Positions 35,617-45,500 of a stretch of 64,000 nt of DNA are shown here, piece after piece. Source of the stretch: Burkholderia pyrrocinia (GTDB lineage Bacteria; Pseudomonadota; Gammaproteobacteria; Burkholderiales; Burkholderiaceae). The notes below the pieces were generated by a model, which did not search any database, was not told where the DNA came from, and saw nothing but the letters and a program-made list of their open reading frames with translations. The stretch is from NCBI RefSeq assembly GCF_018417535.1, contig NZ_CP070977.1, positions 124,001 through 188,000 of the forward strand, in the 5' to 3' direction. Positions within the stretch are counted from its first letter, which is position 1, and every line of letters starts with the position of its first letter. Both the position numbers and the translations under genes were made by a program.

Positions 35617-36527
35617 GGAGCGTTCTGGTCGGGCGGCGCGGACGGGCCGCCTTGGTCGTCATTGCCTGCGTCGTGGTCGTTGCCATCTGCCGCCGCGGCT
35701 TCGGCGTCGCGCTGCGCCTGCTGTTCGGCGAGCCGTTTGCGGCGGGCCTCGGCCGCGTCGATCTGCGCCTGGACGGCCGCGCTCACGCTTTCGGTGTTCT
35801 TCGGCCCGGCGCCTTGCCCGGAGAGTTCTTCCTTCTTCTTGCGCGCGCGTTCGAGTGCGGCGGCGATGATCGCGCGTTTCTTCGCTTCGGCATCGTCGGC
35901 GGCCGGTGCGGCGACCGGAGCGCCTGGCTGCGCGCCGGGTTGTTCTGCGGCCGGCTTTGCAGCACCTGCACTGGCACTGGCCGCGCGGCGTGCGGCGGCG
36001 CGCGCTTCGGCGGCCTCGCGTTCGCGGCGCTGGCGGGCGAGCCGCAGGTCGTGGCGTTCGCGCGCGGCATCGGCCTGCTCTTGCGACCACGCGTCCCAGC
36101 CGGTGCGATCGCCGGTCACGGGCAGCATCGCGATGCAGTCGACGGGGCACGGCGGCACGCACAGGTCGCAGCCCGTGCAAAGCGACTCGATGATCGTGTG
36201 CATCTGCTTCGGTGCGCCGACGATCGCGTCGACCGGGCATGCCTGCATGCACAGCGTGCAGCCGATGCACAGGCTTTCATCGATGAATGCGACCGCGCGC
36301 GGGTGCTCGCTGCCGTTGACGGGGTTCAGCGGAATCACCGGCTTGCCGAGCAGGCCGGCGAGGCGCGCAATGCCTTCGGCGCCGCCGGGCGGGCACTGGT
36401 TGTAGTTCGCGTCGCCGGCGGCGATCGCCTCGGCGTACGGGCGGCAGCCGTTATAGCCGCACTTCGTGCATTGCGTCTGGGGAAGCAGATCTTCGATACG
36501 ATCCGCGAGTGTTTTGGAGTCGGTCAC
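35613..36527 (-). CDS. rsxB: RsxB/RnfB-type ferredoxin-like electron transfer protein, 304 aa
   Basis: An N-terminal Fe-S module (CTKCGYNGC, then a Cys about 16 residues on in NQCPPGG) is followed by two 4Fe-4S ferredoxin motifs (CIGCTLCMQACPVDAI and CTGCDLCVPPCPVDCI). The last about 130 residues are an Ala/Glu/Lys/Arg-rich, probably coiled or disordered tail. The usual N-terminal membrane helix of RnfB is missing, and no other rnf/rsx genes are near, as in other beta-proteobacteria. Start is uncertain: GTG at 36527 (VTDSKTLADRIED) fits the family; an ATG at 36623 would add 32 residues without similarity. It likely delivers electrons to a cytosolic target, perhaps including Nth or SoxR; this is inference. 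Confidence 0.85.
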   Translation of the reverse strand: MTDSKTLADRIEDLLPQTQCTKCGYNGCRPYAEAIAAGDANYNQCPPGGAEGIARLAGLLGKPVIPLNPVNGSEHPRAVAFIDESLCIGCTLCMQACPVDAIVGAPKQMHTIIESLCTGCDLCVPPCPVDCIAMLPVTGDRTGWDAWSQEQADAARERHDLRLARQRREREAAEARAAARRAASASAGAAKPAAEQPGAQPGAPVAAPAADDAEAKKRAIIAAALERARKKKEELSGQGAGPKNTESVSAAVQAQIDAAEARRKRLAEQQAQRDAEAAAADGNDHDAGNDDQGGPSAPPDQNAP

Positions 36528-36780
36528 GGTGACAACGGGCGCAGCGGCGCCGAATGGCTCTCGGCCGCGTCGGGCGCGGCCGGAAAGGTTTGCCAAAGCT
36601 TGATTATCGCCGATTTCCCGCATTGCGCTGGACGCCGTCTGTGCGCATAATCGAACCGCTTTTTTGCAGGGGGCTCAGCAGGAGGGCGGCCGCACGCGGC
36701 GCGCCCGTTCCAGGGCGGCCGGCGCCGAGGCGGTGGGGGTGCCGGTCCGGATCAAGCGGCTCACATAGCAAAACGCCACC

Positions 36781-37413
36781 ATGAATCAGCCAAAAATCAA
36801 AAGAGATCCTGAAGGTACGCGCCGTCGCATCCTGATGGCGGCAGCCGAAGAGTTCGCGAGTGGAGGGCTGTTCGGCGCACGCGTCGACCAGATTGCGCGC
36901 CGGGCCGAAACCAACGAGCGCATGCTCTATTACTACTTCGGCAGCAAGGAGCAGTTGTTTACGGCCGTGCTCGAACACGCGTTCTCCGCGTTGACCGAGG
37001 CCGAGCGCGTGCTCGATCTCGACGGCGTCGCGCCGGTCGAAGCCGTCACGCGGCTCGCGCATTTCGTTTGGGACTACTACCGCGACCATCCGGAACTGCT
37101 CAGGCTCATCAACAACGAGAACCTGCACGAAGCGCGCTACCTGCACAAGTCGACGCGGATTCGCGAGATGATGTCGCCGATCGTCGCGAAGCTCGGCAAT
37201 GTGCTGACGCGCGGCCAGAAGGCCGGGCTGTTCCGCAGCGACGTCGATCCGCTGCGCTTCTACGTGACGCTGTCGGGGCTCGGCTACTACATCGTGTCGA
37301 ACCGCTTCACGCTCGCCGCGACACTCGGCCGCGACTTCACCGACACCGACGAGCGCGCGGAGATGGTCCGGATGAACACCGAGGTGCTGCTCGCGTATCT
37401 GCTGCGGCGCTGA
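36781..37413 (+). CDS. TetR/AcrR-family transcriptional regulator, 210 aa
   Basis: The N-terminal HTH is ILMAAAEEFASGGLFGARVD then QIARRAETNERMLYYYFGSK, the normal TetR pattern; the C-terminal ligand-binding domain is helical (residues about 80-205). It is divergent from rsxB-nth and convergent with the PHB depolymerase gene, so its target could be rsxB or itself. A shared terminator ends it. The start ATG at 36781 follows no strong Shine-Dalgarno, but the HTH begins at the expected distance. Confidence 0.93.
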   Translation: MNQPKIKRDPEGTRRRILMAAAEEFASGGLFGARVDQIARRAETNERMLYYYFGSKEQLFTAVLEHAFSALTEAERVLDLDGVAPVEAVTRLAHFVWDYYRDHPELLRLINNENLHEARYLHKSTRIREMMSPIVAKLGNVLTRGQKAGLFRSDVDPLRFYVTLSGLGYYIVSNRFTLAATLGRDFTDTDERAEMVRMNTEVLLAYLLRR

Positions 37414-37436
37414 CGCGCCCCAGCGGCCGCCGGATA

Positions 37437-37475
37437 CAAAAACGCCGCCGTGCGCAGGCAACGGCGGCGTTTTTT
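37437..37475. terminator. Bidirectional terminator between TetR and phaZ
   Basis: ACGCCGCCGT (37442-37451) and ACGGCGGCGT (37461-37470) form a perfect 10-bp stem with a 9-base loop. T-runs follow on the plus strand (GTTTTTTC) and on the minus strand (GTTTTTG), suiting two convergent genes. Confidence 0.93.
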
Positions 37476-37492
37476 CGTCGGAACGCGGTGCG

Positions 37493-38968
37493 TCAGGCGG
37501 CCTTGCGCGCGCGTGCGGTTTTTGCGCGCGGGCTGTTGCTGCCGGCACGCTTCGCGGCCGGTGCGGCCTTGGCGGGCGCGGCGGCCGTGGCCGGTGCCTT
37601 TGCGCGCGTGCGCTTCGCCGCGGTGACACGCGTCGTTTCGGCCTGCACGGTGCCGGCCGGTACGGCCGCAAGCGTTGTGGCCGCCGGCGCCTCGGGCTGA
37701 TCCTTCGTCGCGCCGTGCTTCGGTTCCGGCACATGCTCGCGGATGAAGTCGCGCAGTTGCGGGTAGATGATCGTGCGCCAGCGGCGGCCCGAGAAGATCC
37801 CGTAGTGACCGCACTTCTCGGCGGTCAGGCTGCGGCGCTGGTCTTGCGGGATGCCCGTGCACAGCTCGTGCGCGACGTGCGTCTGGCCGCTGCCCGAGAT
37901 GTCGTCGAGTTCGCCCTCGATCGTCATCAGCGCGGTGTGCTTGATGTCCTGCGGGCGCACGCGCTCGCCTTCTACATCCCACGTGCCTTCGGCCAGCCGG
38001 AATTCCTGGAACACGACGCGGATCGTCTCGAGGTAATACTCGGCGGCCATGTCGAGCACTGCGTTGTACTCGTCGTAGAAGCGGCGGTGCGCTTCGGCGT
38101 CGTCCTCGTCGCCGCGCAGCAGGCTCTGGTAGAAATCCCAGTGCGATTGCGCATGCCGTTCCGGGTTCATCGCGACGAAGCCCGTGTGCTGCAGGAAGCC
38201 CGGATACACCTGGCGGCCTTCGCCCGGATAGTTCGCGGGCACCGTGTGGATCACGTTGTTCTCGAACCACGCGGTCGAGTGTTGCGTCGCGAGCGAGTTC
38301 ACCGACGTCGGGCTGCGGCGCGCGTCGATCGGGCCACCCATCATCGTCATCGTGAGCGGCGTATCCTCGCCGCGGCTCGCCATCAGCGAGATCGCCGCGA
38401 GCACCGGCACCGTCGGCTGGCACACCGAGATCACGTGCAGGTTGCGCGCGCCGATGTGGCGGATGAATTCCTGGATGTACGCGATGTAGTCGTGCAGGTG
38501 GAACGGGCCGGTCTCGACCGGCACCATCCGCGCGTCGATCCAGTCGGTGATGTAGACCTTGTGATCCTGCAGCAGCGTGCGCACGGTGTCGCGCAGCAGC
38601 GTCGAGTGGTGGCCCGACAGCGGCGCGCAGACCAGCACGACCGGCTCGTCCTTCAGTTGCGTGACGGCGTCGGCATCGTCCGAATAGCGCTTGAAACGCA
38701 GCAGCCGGCAGAACGGCTTCTCGACGATCGTCTGCTCGACGATCGGGATGTTGTGGCCGTCCTTGACGATCTGGTGAAGGTCGAATTCGGGCTTCTCGTA
38801 ATCCTTGCCGAGCCGATACATCAGTTCGTAGGCGGCGGCCATCCGCGTCGCGCCGGGCATCAGCGAGAACGGGCTGGACGGGTTGGCGAACGATTTGGAA
38901 GCGGCCTGAGCCCAGGCCGTGAGCGGGCTCAGCATGGCCCGCTGGAATTCGTGCAGTTGGTAAAGCAT
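37493..38968 (-). CDS. phaZ: Intracellular poly(3-hydroxybutyrate) depolymerase with basic tail, 491 aa
   Basis: Degrades storage PHB in granules. The catalytic cysteine lies in HVISVCQPTVPVL at residue 183, the same number as in Ralstonia PhaZa1, where Cys replaces the Ser of other lipases; the start MLYQLHEFQRAMLSPLTAWA is also family-typical. The core ends near residue 413 (family about 419). Beyond it is a roughly 75-residue Ala/Lys/Arg/Pro-rich extension (KRTRAKAPATAAAPAKAAPA and similar), like a histone H1 tail. An inverted repeat containing TGTTGCA lies upstream of the start and may be a PHB-responsive operator. The gene is alone, between the TetR gene and GH15. Confidence 0.93.
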   Translation of the reverse strand: MLYQLHEFQRAMLSPLTAWAQAASKSFANPSSPFSLMPGATRMAAAYELMYRLGKDYEKPEFDLHQIVKDGHNIPIVEQTIVEKPFCRLLRFKRYSDDADAVTQLKDEPVVLVCAPLSGHHSTLLRDTVRTLLQDHKVYITDWIDARMVPVETGPFHLHDYIAYIQEFIRHIGARNLHVISVCQPTVPVLAAISLMASRGEDTPLTMTMMGGPIDARRSPTSVNSLATQHSTAWFENNVIHTVPANYPGEGRQVYPGFLQHTGFVAMNPERHAQSHWDFYQSLLRGDEDDAEAHRRFYDEYNAVLDMAAEYYLETIRVVFQEFRLAEGTWDVEGERVRPQDIKHTALMTIEGELDDISGSGQTHVAHELCTGIPQDQRRSLTAEKCGHYGIFSGRRWRTIIYPQLRDFIREHVPEPKHGATKDQPEAPAATTLAAVPAGTVQAETTRVTAAKRTRAKAPATAAAPAKAAPAAKRAGSNSPRAKTARARKAA

Positions 38969-39049
38969 GCAGACTACTCCCGCGTGGGGGACGGTGCGCA
39001 GGGGCGGCGTGGGGCGTCGCGGCGTGCCGTGGGGGTCAGCGGCCGGCCA

Positions 39050-39114
39050 TGTTGCACTGCGGCCGGACAATCGCGTCGATCATATCGGACAACGATGGGT
39101 GGTGCAATGCAACA
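39050..39114 (-). promoter_or_regulatory. Inverted repeat upstream of phaZ
   Basis: TGTTGCACTGC (39050-39060) and GCAATGCAACA (39104-39114, complement TGTTGCATTGC) are inverted copies with one mismatch, 82 bp and more upstream of the phaZ start. TGCA-rich sites are recognised by PhaR, the regulator of PHB granule genes; assignment to PhaR is an inference from sequence type. Confidence 0.5.
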
Positions 39115-39180
39115 TTTCCCCGATTTTTCATCAAAATTTTGCGATTTGACGTTCTCTGAAGAAGCCGACCGCGCCTTCGT

Positions 39181-41010
39181 TCAGCGCCCCGTGGCCATGG
39201 CCGGCGCGGGCTGGCCGGCCGCGCGCGCCATCGCCTCTTCGTGGTGCATCAGGTTCATCGCGGTATGCACGAGCGCCACGTGCGAGAACGCCTGCGGGAA
39301 GTTGCCGACGAGCCGCCCGGCGACCGGGTCGTACTCCTCCGCGAGCAGCCCGAGATCGTTCGACAGCGACAGCAGCCGGCTGAACAGGCGGTGCGCGTCG
39401 TCGATCCGGCCGAGCAGCGCGTAGTTGTCGACCAGCCAGAAGCTGCATGCGAGAAACGTGCCTTCGCCGGGCGGCAGCCCGTCGTCGTACTCGGTCGTGC
39501 GGTAGCGCATCACGAGGCCGTCGTGCAGCAATTCCCGCTCGATTGCCTCGACCGTGCCGACGATGCGCGGGTCTTCCGGCGGCAGGAAGCCGAGCAGCGG
39601 CATCAGCAGCACGCTCGCGTCGAGCTCGTCGCTGCCGTAGCTCTGCGCGAACGCCTGCTTGCCTTCGTGCCACGCGTTGTCGCAGACGTCGGCATGGATC
39701 TGCTCGCGCAGCGCGCGCCAGCGGTCGAGCGAGCCGGGCAGCCGGAACATCTCCGCCGACTTGATCGCGCGGTCGAACGCGACCCACGCCATCACCTTCG
39801 AGAACGTGAAATGGCGGCGGCCGCCGCGGGTTTCCCAGATCCCCTCGTCGGGTTCCTGCCAGATCTTCTCGAGATGGTCGAGCAGCGCGCACTGCACGGA
39901 CCAGACCGTGTCGTCGGCCTGCAGGCCGCCCACGCGCGCGAGGTGCAGCGCGGCCATCACCTCGCCGAACACGTCGAGCTGGAGCTGGTTCGCGGCGCCG
40001 TTGCCGATGCGTACCGGCCTCGAGTCCTGATAGCCGGGCAGCCAGTCGAGCTCCATTTCCGGCAGCCGGCGTTCGCCGGCGATCCCGTACATGATCTGGA
40101 TCTGCTCGGGCGAACCGGCCATCACGCGGCCGAGCCACGTGCGCCACGCGCGCGCCTCGTCGTAGTGGCCGCCGCGCATCAGCGCGAGCAGCGTGATCGT
40201 CGCGTCGCGCAGCCAGCAGTAGCGGTAGTCCCAGTTGCGGTTGCCGCCGATCTTCTCGGGCAGCGACGTGGTCGGCGCCGCGACGATGCCGCCGGTCGGC
40301 TCGTACGCGAGCGCCTTCAACGTGATCAGCGAACGGCGCACGGCGGCCGCGTAGCGGCCCTGCACCTGGCAGCGGCCCGACCATTCGAGCCAGTAGTTCT
40401 CGGTGCGCGCGAGCATCGACAGCGGATCGCGCGCGGGCGGCAGCCGCAGGTGCGAGGCCGCATAGCTGAGCGAGAACGGCACGCGCTCGTCGGCGCTCAC
40501 CGTGAATTCCGCGAGCGTATGGAGGTTCTTGCCGGCGAGCGGCACCGGCGTGCGCAGCACGACGGTGTCGGGGCCGGCAATCGCCTTCATCCCGTCCTCG
40601 CGGGTCAGTTGCGTGACCCACGGGACCGAGAAGCCGTAGTCGAAGCGCAACACGAGTTCCATGCGCATCTTCATCGTGCCGTGGCGGCCGACGACGATCC
40701 GCACGAGTTCGGACCAGCCGTTGCCGGGCGGCATGAAGTCGATCACGGTGACGGCGCCGTCGGCGCTTTCGTAATCGGTTTCGAGAATCAGCGTGTCGCC
40801 GCGATAGCGGCGGGTCGTGTGCGTGATCGCGGCGTCGACGGCCGGAGCGAGCAGCCAGCGGCCGTGCTCGGGCGTGCCGACGAGCGCCGCGAAGCAGGCG
40901 CCCGAATCGAAGCGGGGCCAGCACAGCCAGTCGACGGAGCCGTCTTTCGCGATCAGCGCGGCGGTGTGGCCGTCGCCGACGAGGGCGTAGTCTTCGATCA
41001 GGGCGGGCAT
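39181..41010 (-). CDS. Glycoside hydrolase family 15 protein, 609 aa
   Basis: Cytoplasmic (no signal peptide) (alpha/alpha)6-barrel glucosidase of the GH15 type seen in bacteria and archaea, which includes glucoamylase and trehalase activities. Typical patterns: the N-terminal IEDYALVGDGHTAALIAKDG and SVDWLCWPRFDSGACFAALV, EPTGGIVAAPTTSLPE, GGNRNWDYRYCWLRDA, and near the end a catalytic-type Glu in DEGIWETRGG and LGLLAEEYDP. I take the ATG at MPALIEDYAL, because the open upstream frame overlaps the promoter region of the divergent lactonase gene. Substrate (trehalose or maltooligosaccharide) is not decided by sequence alone. Confidence 0.92.
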   Translation of the reverse strand: MPALIEDYALVGDGHTAALIAKDGSVDWLCWPRFDSGACFAALVGTPEHGRWLLAPAVDAAITHTTRRYRGDTLILETDYESADGAVTVIDFMPPGNGWSELVRIVVGRHGTMKMRMELVLRFDYGFSVPWVTQLTREDGMKAIAGPDTVVLRTPVPLAGKNLHTLAEFTVSADERVPFSLSYAASHLRLPPARDPLSMLARTENYWLEWSGRCQVQGRYAAAVRRSLITLKALAYEPTGGIVAAPTTSLPEKIGGNRNWDYRYCWLRDATITLLALMRGGHYDEARAWRTWLGRVMAGSPEQIQIMYGIAGERRLPEMELDWLPGYQDSRPVRIGNGAANQLQLDVFGEVMAALHLARVGGLQADDTVWSVQCALLDHLEKIWQEPDEGIWETRGGRRHFTFSKVMAWVAFDRAIKSAEMFRLPGSLDRWRALREQIHADVCDNAWHEGKQAFAQSYGSDELDASVLLMPLLGFLPPEDPRIVGTVEAIERELLHDGLVMRYRTTEYDDGLPPGEGTFLACSFWLVDNYALLGRIDDAHRLFSRLLSLSNDLGLLAEEYDPVAGRLVGNFPQAFSHVALVHTAMNLMHHEEAMARAAGQPAPAMATGR

Positions 41011-41173
41011 GGGCAGGCGATCCTTGGTTTCGAGTTCACAATGCGGACGGCGGCGGCCGGACTTCACGTGCCTGTGCCGCGCCCCGTATACTCGGCCGGG
41101 CGGCGGAGCGCATGAACGGCCGGCGTTTCGTCCTATCTCAACACTTGAAGCGACTCGATGCAAGGAGGATTCA

Positions 41174-42418
41174 ATGTCCAGCCGTTTACGCGAGCGTGAC
41201 GCACGCGCTTCGACACGAGGGTTCCCGCTTAGGCTCGCTCACTGGATGAAAGGTTTCGCGATCGTGCTCTCCTTGTCCGCGACCCACGCATTTGCGCAGC
41301 AATCGCCCGCCCCGGCCGACGGCGTCTACAACCTGCTCGTCGGCACCTATACGGGCGGCGGCAGCGACGGGATCTATGTTTACCGCTTCGATACGAAAAC
41401 CGGCAGCGTCGCGCCGGTGTCTTCGGCGAAGACCGTGAATCCGTCGTACCTGTTGCCGAGCCGCGACGGTCGCACCGTCTACGCGGTCAACGAATTGCCC
41501 GGCGACGACGGGCCGGCGACGCAGCGCGGCGGCGTCAGCGCATTCCGCTTCGACGCGAAGACGGGCGCGCTGACCTTCATCGACCGCGTGTCGTCGGAAG
41601 GGAACGATCCTTGCTACCTCGCGCTGTCGCCGGACGGCAAGACCCTCGTGACGGCCAACTATTCGGTCGCGGCGGATCCGGGCGGCAGCTTCGCGGTGTT
41701 GCCGCTGCGCGACGACGGCGCGGTCAGCCAGGCCGTGCTGACCGTGCACCATGAAGGCACGGGGCCCGTGAAGGGCCGCCAGGACGGCGCGCACGTGCAC
41801 TCGACGGTGTTTTCGCCGGACGGCCGTTATTTGTTCGTACAGGATCTCGGCGCGGACAAGATCTACGGCTACCGCTACACGGTGGACGGCAGCCGCGGGC
41901 TGATCAGCCCGACCGACACGCGCTACACGCCGGTGAAGGCCGGCTCGGGGCCGCGTCACATGGTGTTCGGCGCCGACGGCCGGTTCGCGTACGTGACGAG
42001 CGAGCTCAACGCGTCGGTCGAGGTGTTCGGCTACCGCGACGGCAAGCTGACGCCGGTCGAGACGCTGCCGATGACGGCGCCGGGCTTCAAGGGCAAGGTC
42101 GGCGGCGGCGCGATCCACCTGTCGCCGGACGGCCGCTTCCTGTATGCGAGCAACCGCGGCGACGCGAACGACATCGTGATCTACGCGGTGAACAAGGCCG
42201 ACGGCCGGCTGAAGCACGTCGGCCGCCAGTCGAGCCTCGGCAAGACGCCGCGCGAGTTCCTGATCGATCCGACCGGCAAGTGGCTGATCGTCGGCAACCA
42301 GGACAGCGATACGTTCTACGTGTTCAGTCGCGATGTCGAAACGGGGCAGCTCGGCGCGAATCCGCAGAAGGTTGCGGTCGGCAAGCCGGTCGACTTCAAG
42401 CTGGTGCCGGTGCAGTAA
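41174..42418 (+). CDS. Secreted lactonase-family seven-bladed beta-propeller, 414 aa
   Basis: Resembles 6-phosphogluconolactonase of the Pgl/YbhE type: repeated blades with LSPDGKTLVTANYS, FSPDGRYLFVQDLGADKIYG, FGADGRFAYVTSELNASVEV, LSPDGRFLYASNRGDANDIV. Unlike cytosolic Pgl, it has an export signal: a long basic N-region (MSSRLRERDARASTRG), hydrophobic GFAIVLSLSATHAFA and cleavage after AFA (about residue 45). The start has an ideal AAGGAGGA Shine-Dalgarno. It is divergent from GH15. A periplasmic location makes a pentose-phosphate role unlikely; other lactones or a binding function are possible. Confidence 0.85.
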   Translation: MSSRLRERDARASTRGFPLRLAHWMKGFAIVLSLSATHAFAQQSPAPADGVYNLLVGTYTGGGSDGIYVYRFDTKTGSVAPVSSAKTVNPSYLLPSRDGRTVYAVNELPGDDGPATQRGGVSAFRFDAKTGALTFIDRVSSEGNDPCYLALSPDGKTLVTANYSVAADPGGSFAVLPLRDDGAVSQAVLTVHHEGTGPVKGRQDGAHVHSTVFSPDGRYLFVQDLGADKIYGYRYTVDGSRGLISPTDTRYTPVKAGSGPRHMVFGADGRFAYVTSELNASVEVFGYRDGKLTPVETLPMTAPGFKGKVGGGAIHLSPDGRFLYASNRGDANDIVIYAVNKADGRLKHVGRQSSLGKTPREFLIDPTGKWLIVGNQDSDTFYVFSRDVETGQLGANPQKVAVGKPVDFKLVPVQ

Positions 42419-42423
42419 ATGAA

Positions 42424-42450
42424 AAAGGGCGCTGCCGAGGCAGCGCCCTT
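42424..42450. terminator. Terminator between lactonase gene and ftsK
   Basis: Perfect stem AAGGGCGCTGCC (42425-42436) / GGCAGCGCCCTT (42439-42450), loop GA. On the minus strand it is followed by TTTTT, so it suits ftsK (leftward), and it also lies 6 bases after the lactonase stop codon. Confidence 0.85.
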
Positions 42451-42518
42451 GGCGTTCCGGGGCGGCCGGTTTTCCGGTGCGTCCACCTTGGTCGATGGCG
42501 GCCGTCCGGCCGCCGCGC

Positions 42519-45500
42519 TCAGTCGGCCGCGGCCGGCACGAGCACCTCGCGGCTGCCGTTGATGCCCATCGCCGATACGAGCCCGGCCGCCTCCATCTGC
42601 TCGACGAGGCGCGCGGCGCGGTTGTAGCCGATGCGCAACTGCCGCTGCACCGACGAGATCGACGCGCGCCGCGTGCGCACGACGAACGCGACGGCTTCGT
42701 CGTACAGCGGATCGGCTTCCGCGTCCGGCGCTTCGCCGAACAGGTCCTGCGTCGCGCCGTCGGCGGCCGGGCCGTCGAGAATCCCTTCCTCGTACTGCGG
42801 CTCGCCGAACTGCTTCAGGTACTCGACGATCCGGTGCACTTCCTCGTCGGCGACGAACGCGCCGTGCACGCGCTGCGGATAACCCGTGCCCGGCGGCAGG
42901 AACAGCATGTCGCCCATCCCGAGCAGCGATTCGGCGCCCATCTGGTCGAGGATCGTGCGCGAGTCGATCTTCGACGACACCTGGAACGCGACGCGCGTCG
43001 GGATGTTCGCCTTGATCAGGCCCGTGATCACGTCGACGGACGGACGCTGCGTCGCGAGGATCAGGTGGATGCCGGCCGCGCGCGCCTTCTGCGCGAGGCG
43101 CGCGATCAGCTCCTCGATCTTCTTGCCGGCGACCATCATCAGGTCGGCCAGCTCGTCGATCACGACGACGATCAGCGGCAGTTTCGACAGCGGCTCGGGA
43201 TCCTCGGGCGTCAGCGAGAACGGGTTGCCGATCTTCTTTTCCTTCGCTTCCGCGTCGCGGATCTTCTGGTTGAAGCCCGCGAGGTTGCGCACGCCGACGG
43301 CCGACATCAGCCGGTAGCGCTTCTCCATTTCGCCGACGCACCAGTTCAGCGCGTTTGCCGCGAGCTTCATGTCGGTGACGACCGGCGCGAGCAGGTGCGG
43401 AATGCCTTCGTAGACCGACAGTTCCAGCATCTTCGGGTCGATCATGATGAGCCGCACGTCCTCGGGCGTCGCCTTGTACAGCAGCGACAGGATCATCGCG
43501 TTGATCGCGACCGATTTGCCCGAGCCTGTCGTGCCGGCAACGAGCATGTGCGGCGCCTTCGCCAGATCGGTGACGACCGGGCGGCCCGTGATGTCCTTGC
43601 CCATCGCGATCGTCAACTGCGACTGTGAATGCTGGTACTCGCGCGCGGCAAGGATTTCCGACAGGCGGATCATCTGGCGCTTCGCGTTCGGCAGTTCGAG
43701 GCCCATGCAGGTCTTGCCGGGAATCGTCTCGACGACGCGGATCGACGTGAGGCCGAGGCCGCGCGACAGGTCCTTCATGAGGCCGACGATCTGGCTGCCG
43801 CGCACGCCGAGCGCGGGTTCGATCTCGAAGCGCGTGATCACGGGGCCGGCCGATGCGCCGACGACCGTCACCGGCACCTTGAATTCCTGCAACCGCTGTT
43901 CGATCACCTGGGCCGTCTGTGCGAGGTGTTCCTCGGTGATCATTTCGACGTCGTCGGACGCGGGCTCGAGCAGGTCGAGCGTCGGCAGTTCGACGTTGAA
44001 CGACGCGGGCGCGTGGAATTCGAACGCGTTCGGGCGCGGCTGGCGCGCGGGGGCGTCGGTTGTTTCGGTCGCGGCTGGCGTAGCCGGTTCGGTTGCCACG
44101 GCGGCGATAGCGCCGACGGGCGCGGCAACGGGAATCGCCGGCGCGGCAGCGACAGTCGCCGGCACGGGCAGGCCGGCACCGGGAACGGTTGTTGCCGGCT
44201 GCGGTGCGGTGGTCGACGGCGCAGGCGGTGTTGCGGACACATTCGGTGCTGACCAGCTCGCCGACGATGCGGCAGGGGCGGGCGGCGTTGCGAACGTGGC
44301 GGTGGCGGTTGCCGCAGGCGCGGAAGCAATCGGCAGGGTCTGCGTCGCGGTTGTGGCTGCGATGGACGCCAGCGATCCGACCGCGGCGACAGGCGAGCCT
44401 GCGACCGGTTGAGCCGGAGCGGCTGCCGCCGTGGTCATCGGGGCGATGGTGCTGGCCGACGGTGTTGTTACGACGGAAGCGGCTGGCAGCACGGGCAGGT
44501 TGGTCGTCGGCTGCGGTGCTGCTGTGCCGGACGCGCCGAATGGCGTGCCGGTCGACGAGGTTGCCGTGTTGGCCGGAAGAGTCGGTGCGGGCGCGGAAGG
44601 CTGCGCGGCGATCGAGCCGGACGCGAAATTTGCAGGTGCCGCGGGAGCGGTCGCCGATGATGTCGCCGGTGCGGACGCTTGCGCGATCGAACCGGATGCC
44701 GAACCCGACGCGCCGCTCGTCGACGGTGTCGCGGCGGGCGCGACGGTCGATGCGGGCGTCGATGCGCGGGCAAGTGAACCGTAAATCTCGTCCGTAATGC
44801 CGACCGGCGCTGCTGACGCGACCGGTGCAACGGTCGATGCCGATGCGACCGGCTGCGAAAGCGACGCGGATGCCGTGCCGGTTACACCGACCGGGGAAGC
44901 CGGCGCGATCGGTGCAACGGTCGGTGCCGACGCGGCCGGTTGCGAAAGCGACGCGGATGCCGTGCCGGTTACACCGACCGGGGAAGCCGGCGCGATCGGT
45001 GCAACGGTCGGTGCCGACGCGGCCGGTTGCGAAAGCGAAGCGGATGCCGTGCCGGTTACGCCGACCGGGAAAGTCGACTCGATCGGTGCAATGGTCGACA
45101 CCGATGCGACCGGCTGCGAAAGCGAAGCGGATGCCGTGCCGGTTACATCGACCGGGGAAGCCGGCGCGACCGGTGCAACGGTCGATGCCGATGCGGCCGG
45201 TTGCGAAAGCGAACCGGATGCAGTGCCGGTTACACCGACCGGGAAAGCCGGCGCGACCGGTGCAACGGTCGATGCCGATGCGGCCGGTTGCGAAAGCGAA
45301 CCGGATGCAGTGCCGGTTACACCGACCGGGGAAGTCGACGCGACCGGTGCAACGGTCGATGCCAATGCGGCCGGTTGCGAAAGCGAACCGGATGCAGTGC
45401 CGGTTATACCGACCGGCGAAGCCGCAGCGGTAACGGGTGCAATGCTCGATGCGAATGCAGGTGCCTGCGCGGCAGAACCATGGGCGGTGCCGACGAGCGG

